A stretch of 64,000 nt of DNA, taken from NCBI GenBank assembly GCA_033283265.1, contig JAWMQN010000003.1:434001-498000 (forward strand). Direction: 5' to 3'. The notes under the pieces are model-generated. The model made no database searches, was not told the DNA's origin, and saw nothing but the letters and a program-made list of their open reading frames with translations. Made by a program: the position numbers and the translations under genes. This stretch comes from Mangrovimicrobium sp033283265. GTDB taxonomy: Bacteria; Pseudomonadota; Gammaproteobacteria; Pseudomonadales; Halieaceae. This document shows positions 25,838-34,550 of the stretch, piece by piece (within the stretch, counting starts at the first letter, position 1; each line of letters begins with the position of its first letter).

Positions 25838-27411
25838 ACGCGGAGTACCTTCCCGCCACGTCCGGCTGTGGGCCGGAGCTGGTGCTGTTGCACGGCTGGG
25901 GCAACAACCGCGAAATCTGGCGCCCCTTGCTGGCGCGGCTGCGCCGCTGGGCCAGCGTCACCCTGGTGGATATTCCCGGGCTGGCGCCGGGGGTGCAGCC
26001 CCCCGCAAGTATGGACGCGCTGTTGGGGGAGTTGCTGGCCCACTGCCCGCCGCGTGCCCTGCTGGTGGGCTGGTCCCTTGGCGGCCAGCTCGCTACCGGC
26101 CTGGCGCAAGCTCACCCGGAGCGTTTCACCGCCCTTGTGACCCTTGCCAGTAACCCCTGCTTTGCGGCCCGGGAGACCTGGCCCGGGATGGCGCCGGAAA
26201 CCCTCGCCGGGTTTCGTGCGGCTGCGGCCGAGACCCCTGCCGCCACCCTGCGGCGCTTCGACTCCCTGCAGGCCTCCGGTGCGCTGTTGCCGCGGCAGTT
26301 GCTGCGACAGGTCTCGGCCACGCGCGGTGCGGCGAGTGCAGAGCCGCCGCAGGTCGGCCTCGAGTGGCTGCAAAAATTGGACAACCGCGACACCCTGGCC
26401 CGCCTGCAGCTGCCCCAGTTGCATCTGCTCGCCGGCGCAGACGCTCTTGTTCCCGCTTCCCTTGCCGCCGCCCTCGACCAACTGCTGGCACCCCATGCCC
26501 AGGCTGAGGTAGCGGTACTGGAGGCGGCCTCCCACCTGCTGCCGTTGGAGCGGGCGGCGGACATCGCCGGCCACCTGCAGCGCTGCTGCCAGCAGTGGGG
26601 CCTGCTGGAGACTGCGCCGGCCGCACCCCCGCTGCTGGACAAGCGCGACATCGCCGCTTCCTTCAGCCGCGCTGCAACAGGCTACGATTCAATGGCTCAC
26701 CTGCAGCGCGATGTAGGCGAGGCCTTGCTGGACCATGGCGGCCAGGGCCCGAACCCGGTGCATGATCTGCTCGACCTGGGCAGCGGCACCGGCTATTTCT
26801 GCCCCGCCCTGCGCCGGCGCTACCCGGGCGCCAGCTATACCGGCCTCGACCTGGCGGAGGGCATGGCGGCTTACGCCCGGGAGCATTGCGACCCGGCGGC
26901 GCGCTGGCTGGTGGCGGACGCGGAGGTATTGCCGCTGGCGGCGCAGTCCATGGATTTCGTCTTCAGCAGTCTCGCCATCCAGTGGTGTATGCAGCCGCGC
27001 GCCCTGTTCGCCGAGCTCGCCAGGGTGTTGCGCCCGGGCGGGCGCTGCGTGTTCAGCACCCTCGGCCCCGGCACCCTGCACGAGCTGCGCAGTGCCTGGG
27101 CGGCCGTCGACGCCCATCAGCATGTCAATGAGTTCCTGCCTGTCGAGGCGCTTGAAATGGCCGCCGCCGGGCTGTCCGGCGTGCGCCTGCGCTTGCAGCG
27201 CAGGGCTTTTCGCATGGACTACAGCAGTGTGCGGGAATTGCTGCTGGAGCTGAAAACCATCGGCGCGCACAACGTGAACCAGCGCCGCCCCGCGGGGCTG
27301 ACTTCCCCCGCTGCGCTGCGCGGGATGATCGCGGCGTACGAGGACTTCCGCCAGGATGGCTGCCTCCCTGCGAGCTACGAAGTCATCTTCGGCGAACTGG
27401 AGAAACTATGA
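25834..27411 (+). CDS. bioHC: Bifunctional BioH-BioC fusion protein
   Basis: Two enzymes are fused. Residues 1-260 are BioH, an alpha/beta hydrolase that frees pimeloyl-ACP methyl ester: HGWGNN, GWS81LGG nucleophile, LASNPCFAARETWPGM, D203 and H234 of the triad. Residues 268-525 are BioC, the SAM-dependent malonyl-ACP O-methyltransferase that starts the pathway: KRDIAASFSRAATGYDSMAHLQ in two pieces, SAM motif LDLGSGTGYF at 313-322, and VLRPGGRCVFSTLGPGTLHEL. The fusion puts the enzyme that adds the methyl group beside the one that removes it. Such BioHC proteins are known in Saccharophagus and Teredinibacter. The ATG overlaps bioF by 4 bases and the stop overlaps bioD by 4. Confidence 0.95.
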   Translation: MNAEYLPATSGCGPELVLLHGWGNNREIWRPLLARLRRWASVTLVDIPGLAPGVQPPASMDALLGELLAHCPPRALLVGWSLGGQLATGLAQAHPERFTALVTLASNPCFAARETWPGMAPETLAGFRAAAAETPAATLRRFDSLQASGALLPRQLLRQVSATRGAASAEPPQVGLEWLQKLDNRDTLARLQLPQLHLLAGADALVPASLAAALDQLLAPHAQAEVAVLEAASHLLPLERAADIAGHLQRCCQQWGLLETAPAAPPLLDKRDIAASFSRAATGYDSMAHLQRDVGEALLDHGGQGPNPVHDLLDLGSGTGYFCPALRRRYPGASYTGLDLAEGMAAYAREHCDPAARWLVADAEVLPLAAQSMDFVFSSLAIQWCMQPRALFAELARVLRPGGRCVFSTLGPGTLHELRSAWAAVDAHQHVNEFLPVEALEMAAAGLSGVRLRLQRRAFRMDYSSVRELLLELKTIGAHNVNQRRPAGLTSPAALRGMIAAYEDFRQDGCLPASYEVIFGELEKL

Positions 27412-28118
27412 GTAAGGCGTACTTCGTCACCGGTACCGATACCGAGGTCGGCAAAACGGCAGTGTCCTGCGCCCTGCTGGCAGCAGCGCGCAGCCGGGGC
27501 CTGTCTACCGCGGCGGTCAAGCCGGTGGCCGCAGGTTGCGATGGGGATGGCCGTAATGAAGACGCCATCGCCCTGATGCAGCATATCAGCCTCGACCTCG
27601 ACTACGCCCAGGTGAACCCGGTGGCTCTGGCGCCACCGATCGCCCCGCACATCGCGGCAGCCCAGGCCGGGCGCATGCTGCGCAGCGGCCAGCTGGCGGG
27701 GCTCTGTCGCGGGGTGCTCAGCGCACGCGCCGACCTCACCCTGATCGAGGGCGCCGGCGGCTGGCGCGTGCCGATCTCCCCGCGGCAGACCCTGGCCGAC
27801 CTGGCCCAAGAGCTGCAGCTGGGGGTGGTCGTGGTGGTCGCGATGCGCCTCGGCTGCATCAATCATGCGCTGCTGACCTGTGAGGCGATACTGCGCGACG
27901 GCCTGAAAATTGCAGGATGGGTGGCGAACCAACCGGGTGAAGCCATGGCCTGCCACGAGGAAAACGTCGCCACCTTGCGCGCTATGTTGCCCGCCCCCTG
28001 CCTGGGCGAAATACCCCATTTTTCCCCCTGGGATGCTCGTGCAGCGGCGAATTATCTCGATATAAGCGCCCTGACCGGGGCCGGCAGCGGCGGTGAAAAT
28101 GCGATGAACGGCCATTGA
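27408..28118 (+). CDS. bioD: Dethiobiotin synthetase
   Basis: This ATP-dependent enzyme closes the ureido ring of dethiobiotin from diaminopelargonate and CO2. It has 236 residues, with the P-loop GTDTEVGKT near the start, the substrate segment AAVKPVAAGC, LIEGAGGWRVPIS and GWVANQ. The start overlaps the bioHC stop (ATGA), closing the operon. bioA, needed for the step between BioF and BioD, is not in the window and must lie elsewhere. Confidence 0.95.
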   Translation: MSKAYFVTGTDTEVGKTAVSCALLAAARSRGLSTAAVKPVAAGCDGDGRNEDAIALMQHISLDLDYAQVNPVALAPPIAPHIAAAQAGRMLRSGQLAGLCRGVLSARADLTLIEGAGGWRVPISPRQTLADLAQELQLGVVVVVAMRLGCINHALLTCEAILRDGLKIAGWVANQPGEAMACHEENVATLRAMLPAPCLGEIPHFSPWDARAAANYLDISALTGAGSGGENAMNGH

Positions 28119-28221
28119 CTTCCGACTTCAGCTGACGACAATGTGTGCAGCGAACACATAGCCCCATTTGTGGGCAGTCTCCCGCTTCCCTGCGGGGCAT
28201 TTATCGATCGAGGTAAACAGC

Positions 28222-30012
28222 ATGCCAGAGTACAAAGCGCCCCTGCGCGAAATGCGCTTCGTCACCCACGAACTTCTGCAAGCGGAGAGCCTGTTCCAGT
28301 CCCTGCCCGGTTACGAGGAGGCCACCGCGGACCTCGTCGACGCCATCCTCGAGGAGGGCGCCAAGTTCTGTGAGGGTGTGCTGTCACCACTCAACCGCGT
28401 GGGTGATACCGAGGGTTGTACCTGGAGCGAGGAGGGCGTTACCACCCCGACCGGCTTCAAGGAAGCCTACGGGCAATTCGTCGAGAACGGCTGGCCGGCG
28501 CTGTCGGCGGACGTGGAAGCGGGCGGCCAGGGCATGCCCAACCTGCTCGGCGTGGCGATCAACGAGATGGGCGGCACCGCCAACTGGTCCTGGATGATGT
28601 ACCCCGGCCTCAGCCACGGCGCGGTGAAGACCATCGAGGCACACGGCACCCCGGAGCAGAAAGACACTTTCCTCACCCGCCTGGTGTCCGGCGAGTGGAC
28701 CGGCACCATGTGCCTCACCGAATCCCACTGTGGGTCCGACCTCGGCCTCCTGCGCACCAAGGCGGAGCCGCGCGCCGACGGCAGCTACGCCATCACCGGG
28801 CAGAAAATCTTCATCAGCGCCGGCGAGCACGACATGACTGACAACATCGTGCATATCGTACTGGCGCGCCTGCCCGACGCCCCGGCGGGCACCAAGGGCA
28901 TCTCCCTGTTCATCGTGCCCAAGTTCTTCGTCAACGATGATGGCTCCCTGGGCGAGCACAACAATGTCCACTGCGCGTCCATCGAACACAAGATGGGCAT
29001 CCACGGCAACGCCACCTGCGTGATGAACTTCGACGGCGCCATCGGCTACCTGATCGGCCCGGAAAACCGCGGCCTCAACTGCATGTTCACCTTCATGAAC
29101 ACCGCCCGGATCGGCACCGCGGTGCAGGGCCTTGCCCACGCCGAGTTGTCCTTCCAGGGTGCCCTCGCCTACGCCCGCGAGCGCCTGGCGATGCGCAGCC
29201 TCAGCGGGCCGAAGAACCCGGATGGCCCCGCCGATCCGATCATCGTCCACCCCGACGTGCGCCGCATGCTGCTGACCCAGAAAGCCTTCGCCGAGGGCGG
29301 CAGGGCGCTGATCTACTACCTCGCCCTGCAGGGCGATATCGTCGACAAGGGCAGCGAGGAAGCGGCGAAGGCAGCCGACGACCTGATGTCACTGCTCACC
29401 CCGATCGCCAAGGCCTTCATGACCGAGGTGGGTTTCGAGAGCGCCAACCACGGCGTGCAGGTGTTTGGCGGCCACGGGTTTATCAGCGAGTGGGGCATGG
29501 AGCAGATCGTGCGCGATTCCCGCATCTCCATGCTCTATGAAGGCACCACCGGTATCCAGGCCATCGACCTGCTCGGCCGCAAGGTGCTGGGCTCCGCTGG
29601 CCAGATGCTGCTCCAGTTCACCAATATCATCGACGCATTCTGCAAGGCGAATGATGCGGAGGAAGACAAACCTTTCGTAAGTACGCTGAATGCCGCCAAG
29701 GACGAGTGGCTGGAACTCTCGCTGAAAATCGGCGAAGTGGCGATGAGCAACCCGGATGAAGCCGGTGCCGCCTCGGTCGATTACCTGATGTACTCCGGCT
29801 ACGTCACCCTCGCCTTCTTCTGGGCGCAGATGGCGGTCATCGCACGGAAGAAGCTGGCGGCCGGTGAGGACGAGGACTTCTACCGCGCCAAGCTGATGAC
29901 TGCGGAGTTCTACTTCAAGCGGCTGCTGCCGCGTACCGAAAGCCTGAAGAAGACCATGCTCTCCGGAGCTGATACCCTCATGCAAATGCCCGAGGAACTG
30001 TTCGCACTTTGA
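28222..30012 (+). CDS. Long-form acyl-CoA dehydrogenase (DmdC/FadE-like)
   Basis: This FAD flavoprotein of 596 residues belongs to the long acyl-CoA dehydrogenase subgroup with an extra C-terminal domain. It opens MPEYKAPLREMRFVTHELL, like DmdC (3-methylmercaptopropionyl-CoA dehydrogenase) of marine bacteria and close relatives acting on fatty acyl-CoAs. The signature MCLTESHCGSDLGLLRT, the flavin segment GQKIFISAGEHD, and QVFGGHGFISEWGMEQIVRD are present; the catalytic glutamate lies in LYEGTTGIQAIDLLGRK. ATG at 28222 follows GAGG; a TTGACT/GACAAT pair near 28115-28142 may be its promoter. Substrate cannot be assigned from sequence alone. DUF3094 follows. Confidence 0.9.
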   Translation: MPEYKAPLREMRFVTHELLQAESLFQSLPGYEEATADLVDAILEEGAKFCEGVLSPLNRVGDTEGCTWSEEGVTTPTGFKEAYGQFVENGWPALSADVEAGGQGMPNLLGVAINEMGGTANWSWMMYPGLSHGAVKTIEAHGTPEQKDTFLTRLVSGEWTGTMCLTESHCGSDLGLLRTKAEPRADGSYAITGQKIFISAGEHDMTDNIVHIVLARLPDAPAGTKGISLFIVPKFFVNDDGSLGEHNNVHCASIEHKMGIHGNATCVMNFDGAIGYLIGPENRGLNCMFTFMNTARIGTAVQGLAHAELSFQGALAYARERLAMRSLSGPKNPDGPADPIIVHPDVRRMLLTQKAFAEGGRALIYYLALQGDIVDKGSEEAAKAADDLMSLLTPIAKAFMTEVGFESANHGVQVFGGHGFISEWGMEQIVRDSRISMLYEGTTGIQAIDLLGRKVLGSAGQMLLQFTNIIDAFCKANDAEEDKPFVSTLNAAKDEWLELSLKIGEVAMSNPDEAGAASVDYLMYSGYVTLAFFWAQMAVIARKKLAAGEDEDFYRAKLMTAEFYFKRLLPRTESLKKTMLSGADTLMQMPEELFAL

Positions 30013-30122
30013 TGAACCCGCTGCTGTGCAGGGAACTGCGACCGCCGGCCCGGGGTGACATTTGCCCCTGCGGGGAGGAGAATACCCGTTCTCCTTCCCG
30101 CAGTGACTTACGGCAGCGCCCC

Positions 30123-30338
30123 ATGAGCGAGCAAAGCGAAGAAACCAGCGACCGCAGCTACCAGAACCGGCTCTACCCGGAAGACCAGCAGAAAGTTGAC
30201 GAATTCCTCCAGAGCGGCGTGAATTCGGTTGAGCGTAAACCCTTTCGCCCCTTCCTGTTGATTCTCATCCTGATCGCCGTGGTTACCGGGATCTCCCTGT
30301 TCAGCCAGATGCTGGCCAGTCTGGCGGGAATCCACTGA
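30123..30338 (+). CDS. DUF3094 family single-span membrane protein
   Basis: This is a 71-residue protein with an acidic start (MSEQSEETSD), the family core LYPEDQQKVDEFLQSGVNSVERKPFRP in two parts, and one C-terminal transmembrane helix (FLLILILIAVVTGISLFSQML). The pattern NPEDQ...VE-RKPFRP is the DUF3094 hallmark in Pseudomonas and relatives. Function is unknown. The start at 30123 fits family length; a longer open frame reaching the acyl-CoA dehydrogenase stop is not conserved. It may be co-transcribed with the dehydrogenase, 110 bases away. Confidence 0.85.
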   Translation: MSEQSEETSDRSYQNRLYPEDQQKVDEFLQSGVNSVERKPFRPFLLILILIAVVTGISLFSQMLASLAGIH

Positions 30339-30619
30339 TTCTCGCCCCTCCTGATCAAACCCTCTCTCCATCTCCCCTGACGCCGATGTAGCCGATGTAA
30401 ATAATGCCACGGCTTCGTGCTATTCAGGCTTGGCCGTGCGCCGTCGAGGGAGTATCGTTTACCGGCAGGCCCGCAATGAGCCTGTGGATCGGTTGTCCAG
30501 ACAAAAATAACGTATGCGCCAGATTCGAAAACAAGCTGTCTCCTGAATCGTAGCTTTGGCCCGCTCCCGGGTCGCGGCGTGTGCATTCGCAGTGATTATA
30601 AAAACAAGTGGAGAGAGCA

Positions 30620-33139
30620 ATGGCAAATTTTCGACCCAGTCTCATGGCCGTCGCGGTTAGCGCCGCGCTGAGCTACCAGCCGGGCAGTGCCCTGGCGCAA
30701 CAGGGGGATGCTTACCTCGAAGAGGTTTACGTCAGCGCGCGCAAGCGCGAGGAGTCCATCCTCAAGGTGCCGGTGGTGCTGAATGCACTGACCGAGCAGC
30801 AGCTCAACGATTTTGCCACCAGCGATCTTTACGAAATTGCCGATTCGGTACCCGGCCTGATTATCAACAACAGCGTGCTCGGCATCGGTGCCCAGGTGTC
30901 GCTGCGCGGCATCGGCACCAACGTCTTCGACCCGACGATCGACCAGTCCGTATCGCTGATCGTCGACGGCATGCAGATGACCCAGGGCACGGCCTACCAG
31001 TCAGCTTTCTTCGATATGCAGCAGGTCGAGATTCTCAAGGGCCCGCAGGCCCTGTTCTTCGGCAAGGCCAGCCCTGGCGGTGTGATCAATGTGAACACCA
31101 TGGACCCGACCGAGGAGACCGAGGTCATCCTCAAGACCGGTTACGAGACCGAGGCAGAGACCGTGCTCGGCGAGTTCATCGTTTCCGGCCCCATCACCGA
31201 CACCCTGGGCATGCGCCTGGCCCTGCAGTACTCCGACAGCGACGGCTATTTCCGCAATATCGGCTACGCCACGGCGGAAAATGAATTTACCGGAGGCAGG
31301 ACACCGGAATCGGAAGACCTGGCACAGAGCAAGACCCTGCTCAGCCGCCTGACGCTGGTCTGGGAACCCACGGATACCCTGCGGGCGCGCTTCAAGTACA
31401 ACCACACCGACGTCGACATCGAGGGTGACGCTGGCTCGGTACAGCCGGCGAGCTGCCCCGAGGGCATCCGTGACTTCCCGACGGGACTCACTTTTAACGG
31501 CAACGCCGAGGACTGCAAGCTCGACGACAAGTACGCCTTCGTCCACATGGACCCGGCATTTTTCCCCGGTTTCTCCCAGATCCCCGGCTTCGAGGATAGA
31601 CCCGGCCTGCGCAACAACGGCGTGCCCTTCACCGAGCACCAGCAGGATTTCGGCACCCTGGAGTTCAACTGGGAATTCGCCGATTCGCTCGAGCTGACCT
31701 CGGTGACCGGCTTCTACGACACGCAGCAGTCGTCGATGATCAACGCCTCCGCCAGTTCCGGTGACGCGCCGCCCTTCGGCGTCGACCCCGACTTCGAGCG
31801 CTCCGACCTCACCCAGGAGCTGCGGCTGACCTCCAACTTCGACTCCCCCTTCAACTTCATGTTCGGCGGCTTCATCCAGGACAGTGAGATGGAGTACTTC
31901 AACAACCTGCTCGGCAACCCGCTGCTGCTGGGTGGCCTGTTGCAGATCAACCAGGGCACGCAGACCATCGACATCGATGCCAAGTCGCTGTTCGGCCAGG
32001 TGATCTGGCAGGTGACCCCGGAGCTGGAGCTCTCCGCCGGTACCCGCTGGACCGACGAGGAGCGCGAGCTGACCGCGGTGACCTGGATGTGCCAGCCGTT
32101 TACCCCGATCGCCTTCCCCGAGGGCTGCATCCCCGGCTCGCCCGTGGCGCCGACGGAAATGCCGGTGAAAACCCCGAAAATCAGTTCCGACAACTACTCG
32201 CCGGAATACGCGGTCACCTGGACCCCGACCGACAACCTGACCCTGTTCGCCACCTACAAGGAGGCCTACAAGTCCGGCTCCTACAACACGGTCACCATGC
32301 CCGCCGCCTATGTCGAGGAGACATCCTACGGCGACGAGCACATCAGTGGCGGCGAGTTGGGCCTGAAGAGCCGCCTCTTCGACGACCAGCTCTCGCTGAA
32401 CCTGGCCTACTACGACTACGACTACGAGGACATGCAGGTCGGCGCCAACGACAACACCGGCGGCGTGGTGTCGATCATCGTGCAGAACGCGGCCTCGGCG
32501 ACGGTGAGCGGCTTCGAGGCGGACTTCGTCTACACGCCTGCCCAACTGCCGGGCTTCGCCCTGCGCGGTGCCGCCAACTGGAACGACTCGGAGTTCGACG
32601 ACTTCCCCAACGCGCAGTGCTGGGGCGGCCAGTCGATCGAGGAGGGCTGCGACCAGTTGTTCGACGCGACAAGCGGCCTCTACAACGCCCAGGACATCTC
32701 CGGCAAGTCGCTGCCGCGGGCACCGGACTTCTCGGCCAACTTCGGTTTTGACTACGAACTGCCGGTGTTCAGGGACTCGATGATCTTCCGGGTCAGTTCG
32801 ACCATCTATTATTCCGACGAATATCTCAGCGCCCTGCAGCACCGCCCCGACATGATCCAGGACAGCTACACCAAGTCCAACCTGAGCTTCTCCCTGCGCG
32901 ACGCGGACGATGCCTGGGAAGTGGCATTGATCGCCAACAACATCGAGGATGAGATCACCGCCGGCAACTGCAGCGTCAGCGCAACCGAGGCGGGGGTGTT
33001 CTACGCCGATTCGTCCTACGGCTTCCCCGAGCCGGATCTCTCCTGGGCCCAGGAGGACGAACTGCTCTGCACCCCGGACAAGGGCCGGCAGATCTGGCTG
33101 CAGCTGACCATGCGGCCAATGGTCTGGCTGGGCAGGTAG
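30620..33139 (+). CDS. TonB-dependent outer-membrane receptor 4
   Basis: This TonB-dependent transporter has 839 residues. The signal peptide ends GSALAQ, then comes the box/plug entry LEEVYVSARKREESILKVPVV, the type common in sphingomonads and marine Gammaproteobacteria. Plug motifs include VSLRGIGTN and VEILKGPQALFFGKASPGGVINV (two pieces), and the barrel ends QLTMRPMVWLGR. The C-terminal residue is arginine rather than an aromatic, which is unusual for BAM recognition. ATG at 30620 follows GGAGAGA. The 281-base spacer before it holds no gene and no leader stem-loop of the receptor 1/2 type. The substrate is unknown. Confidence 0.9.
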   Translation: MANFRPSLMAVAVSAALSYQPGSALAQQGDAYLEEVYVSARKREESILKVPVVLNALTEQQLNDFATSDLYEIADSVPGLIINNSVLGIGAQVSLRGIGTNVFDPTIDQSVSLIVDGMQMTQGTAYQSAFFDMQQVEILKGPQALFFGKASPGGVINVNTMDPTEETEVILKTGYETEAETVLGEFIVSGPITDTLGMRLALQYSDSDGYFRNIGYATAENEFTGGRTPESEDLAQSKTLLSRLTLVWEPTDTLRARFKYNHTDVDIEGDAGSVQPASCPEGIRDFPTGLTFNGNAEDCKLDDKYAFVHMDPAFFPGFSQIPGFEDRPGLRNNGVPFTEHQQDFGTLEFNWEFADSLELTSVTGFYDTQQSSMINASASSGDAPPFGVDPDFERSDLTQELRLTSNFDSPFNFMFGGFIQDSEMEYFNNLLGNPLLLGGLLQINQGTQTIDIDAKSLFGQVIWQVTPELELSAGTRWTDEERELTAVTWMCQPFTPIAFPEGCIPGSPVAPTEMPVKTPKISSDNYSPEYAVTWTPTDNLTLFATYKEAYKSGSYNTVTMPAAYVEETSYGDEHISGGELGLKSRLFDDQLSLNLAYYDYDYEDMQVGANDNTGGVVSIIVQNAASATVSGFEADFVYTPAQLPGFALRGAANWNDSEFDDFPNAQCWGGQSIEEGCDQLFDATSGLYNAQDISGKSLPRAPDFSANFGFDYELPVFRDSMIFRVSSTIYYSDEYLSALQHRPDMIQDSYTKSNLSFSLRDADDAWEVALIANNIEDEITAGNCSVSATEAGVFYADSSYGFPEPDLSWAQEDELLCTPDKGRQIWLQLTMRPMVWLGR

Positions 33140-33305
33140 TTGGTCGATGGCGGCGCGGACATTGCGCCGCGCCCGCCAGATACCTGCCTGACCGTGGCGG
33201 GCCATGAGCAGAAGGGGAGGGTATGCGGCCATTCCTCGGGCTCTTCACACCGCGCACGCGAGCGGCGATCATGACGCACAAGGCCAGCACAGGTAGGGAG
33301 AGGGC

Positions 33306-34034
33306 ATGCAGGAAACCAAACGAATCGCGCTGCTGATCGACTGCGACAATGTCAGTCACAAGGCTATCGAGGGCGTGCTCGAGGAACTCGCCAAGCACGG
33401 CACGGTCAACGTGCGCCACGCCCACGGCGACTGGAACAACCCCTCGCTGTCCGGCTGGGCCGACAAGCTGCACCCGCACGCCATCCGGCCGATGCAGCAG
33501 TTCGCCTATACCAAGAGCAAGAACGCCACCGACTCGGCGATGATCATCGATGCCATGGACCTGCTGTACAGCGGCAACGTCAATGCCTTCGCCCTGATGA
33601 CCAGTGACTGTGACTTCACGCCGCTGGTGCTGCGCATCCTGGAGAGCGGTTTTCCCGTTTATGGCTTCGGCGAAAAGAAGACGCCGCAGGCCTTCGTCGA
33701 CAGCTGCTCGCCGTTTATCTACATCGAGAACCTGATGCCCGGCAGCGACTCCGACGCTGAGACCGCGGCGCCGGCGCGGAAGACCTCCAAGGCCAAATTG
33801 CGCCAGGACAGTACGCTGGTGAAGCTGTTGCGCATCGCCGTCGAACAGACCGCCGACGACGATGGCTGGGCCAACATGGGCCAGGTGGCCAGCTATATCG
33901 CCAACAACAACAGCTCCTTCTCCTCGATCAACTACGGCTACCGCAAGATCAGCGACCTGATCAGGGCCACCGAGCTGTTCAAGATCGAGATGCGCAACGG
34001 CACGGCGATGTACATCCGCGACCCGAAGAGTTGA
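33306..34034 (+). CDS. NYN-domain (PIN-like) nuclease candidate with C-terminal LOTUS/OST-HTH domain
   Basis: This 242-residue protein has a NYN domain at residues 1-145, a PIN-like fold that usually cuts RNA. The acidic metal ligands appear as ID12CD14N, NATD76SAMIID and SD101CD103F. After a short K-rich linker, residues about 165-240 (LVKLLRIAVEQ...DGWANMGQVASYI...YGYRKISDLIRATELFKIE) match the OST-HTH/LOTUS RNA-binding fold. Together they suggest RNA binding plus cleavage in the cytoplasm. The gene stands alone between receptor 4 and a YbaN-like gene. The target RNA is unknown. Confidence 0.88.
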   Translation: MQETKRIALLIDCDNVSHKAIEGVLEELAKHGTVNVRHAHGDWNNPSLSGWADKLHPHAIRPMQQFAYTKSKNATDSAMIIDAMDLLYSGNVNAFALMTSDCDFTPLVLRILESGFPVYGFGEKKTPQAFVDSCSPFIYIENLMPGSDSDAETAAPARKTSKAKLRQDSTLVKLLRIAVEQTADDDGWANMGQVASYIANNNSSFSSINYGYRKISDLIRATELFKIEMRNGTAMYIRDPKS

Positions 34035-34129
34035 GGGCGCCCGCCGGCGCTTGACCGATTGCTGAGGCCCGGGGCCAAAGTGGGTAAACTTGCCCTGTAG
34101 CTGACACGCATTCCTGGCAGGGTCCGAGC

Positions 34130-34513
34130 TTGGCCGAACTGAAACCGCTATCGACACTCGCCGCGCTGTTCTGGCGCCTGGCAGCCCTGTTGACCCTGGC
34201 CCTCGGCGGTATCGGCATCTTCCTGCCCGGCCTGCCGACAGTGCCGTTCTGGATTCTCTCCGCCTTTTGCGCCGGCAAGGGCTGGCCGGCGGTGGAGCAC
34301 TGGCTGCTCAACCACCCGCGCTACGGCGCAACGATTCGCGACTGGCGGGAACATGGCGCCGTGCCCCGGCGGGCCAAGTGGGCCGCGACACTGATGATGC
34401 TGGCCAGCTCCCTGCTGATTGCCAGCCTGCCCATCGTGTTGTGGGCCAAGTTCGCCGGGCCGGGGGTGATGGCAGTGGTGGCGGTCTGGCTGTGGCGGCG
34501 CCCGGAGCCCTGA
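34130..34513 (+). CDS. DUF454 (YbaN-like) inner-membrane protein
   Basis: This is a small membrane protein of 127 residues. It has the DUF454 pattern LGGIGIFLPGLPTVPFWILSAFCAGKG near the start, NHPRYGATIRDWREHGAVPRRAKWAA in the middle, and two more hydrophobic spans. E. coli YbaN is the family reference; its function is unknown. The start is a TTG at 34130 preceded by a GGG-rich stretch. It converges on the 2OG dioxygenase gene, 37 bases apart, without an evident terminator. Confidence 0.85.
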   Translation: MAELKPLSTLAALFWRLAALLTLALGGIGIFLPGLPTVPFWILSAFCAGKGWPAVEHWLLNHPRYGATIRDWREHGAVPRRAKWAATLMMLASSLLIASLPIVLWAKFAGPGVMAVVAVWLWRRPEP

Positions 34514-34550
34514 CCCCGGCTTCGGGCCCACGACCTGCGCCTGTGCCCGC

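Noticed and set aside
30009..30122. Longer start of the DUF3094 gene
   Set aside because: The extra 38 residues are Cys/Arg/Pro-rich, unmatched to the family, and overlap the acyl-CoA dehydrogenase stop.
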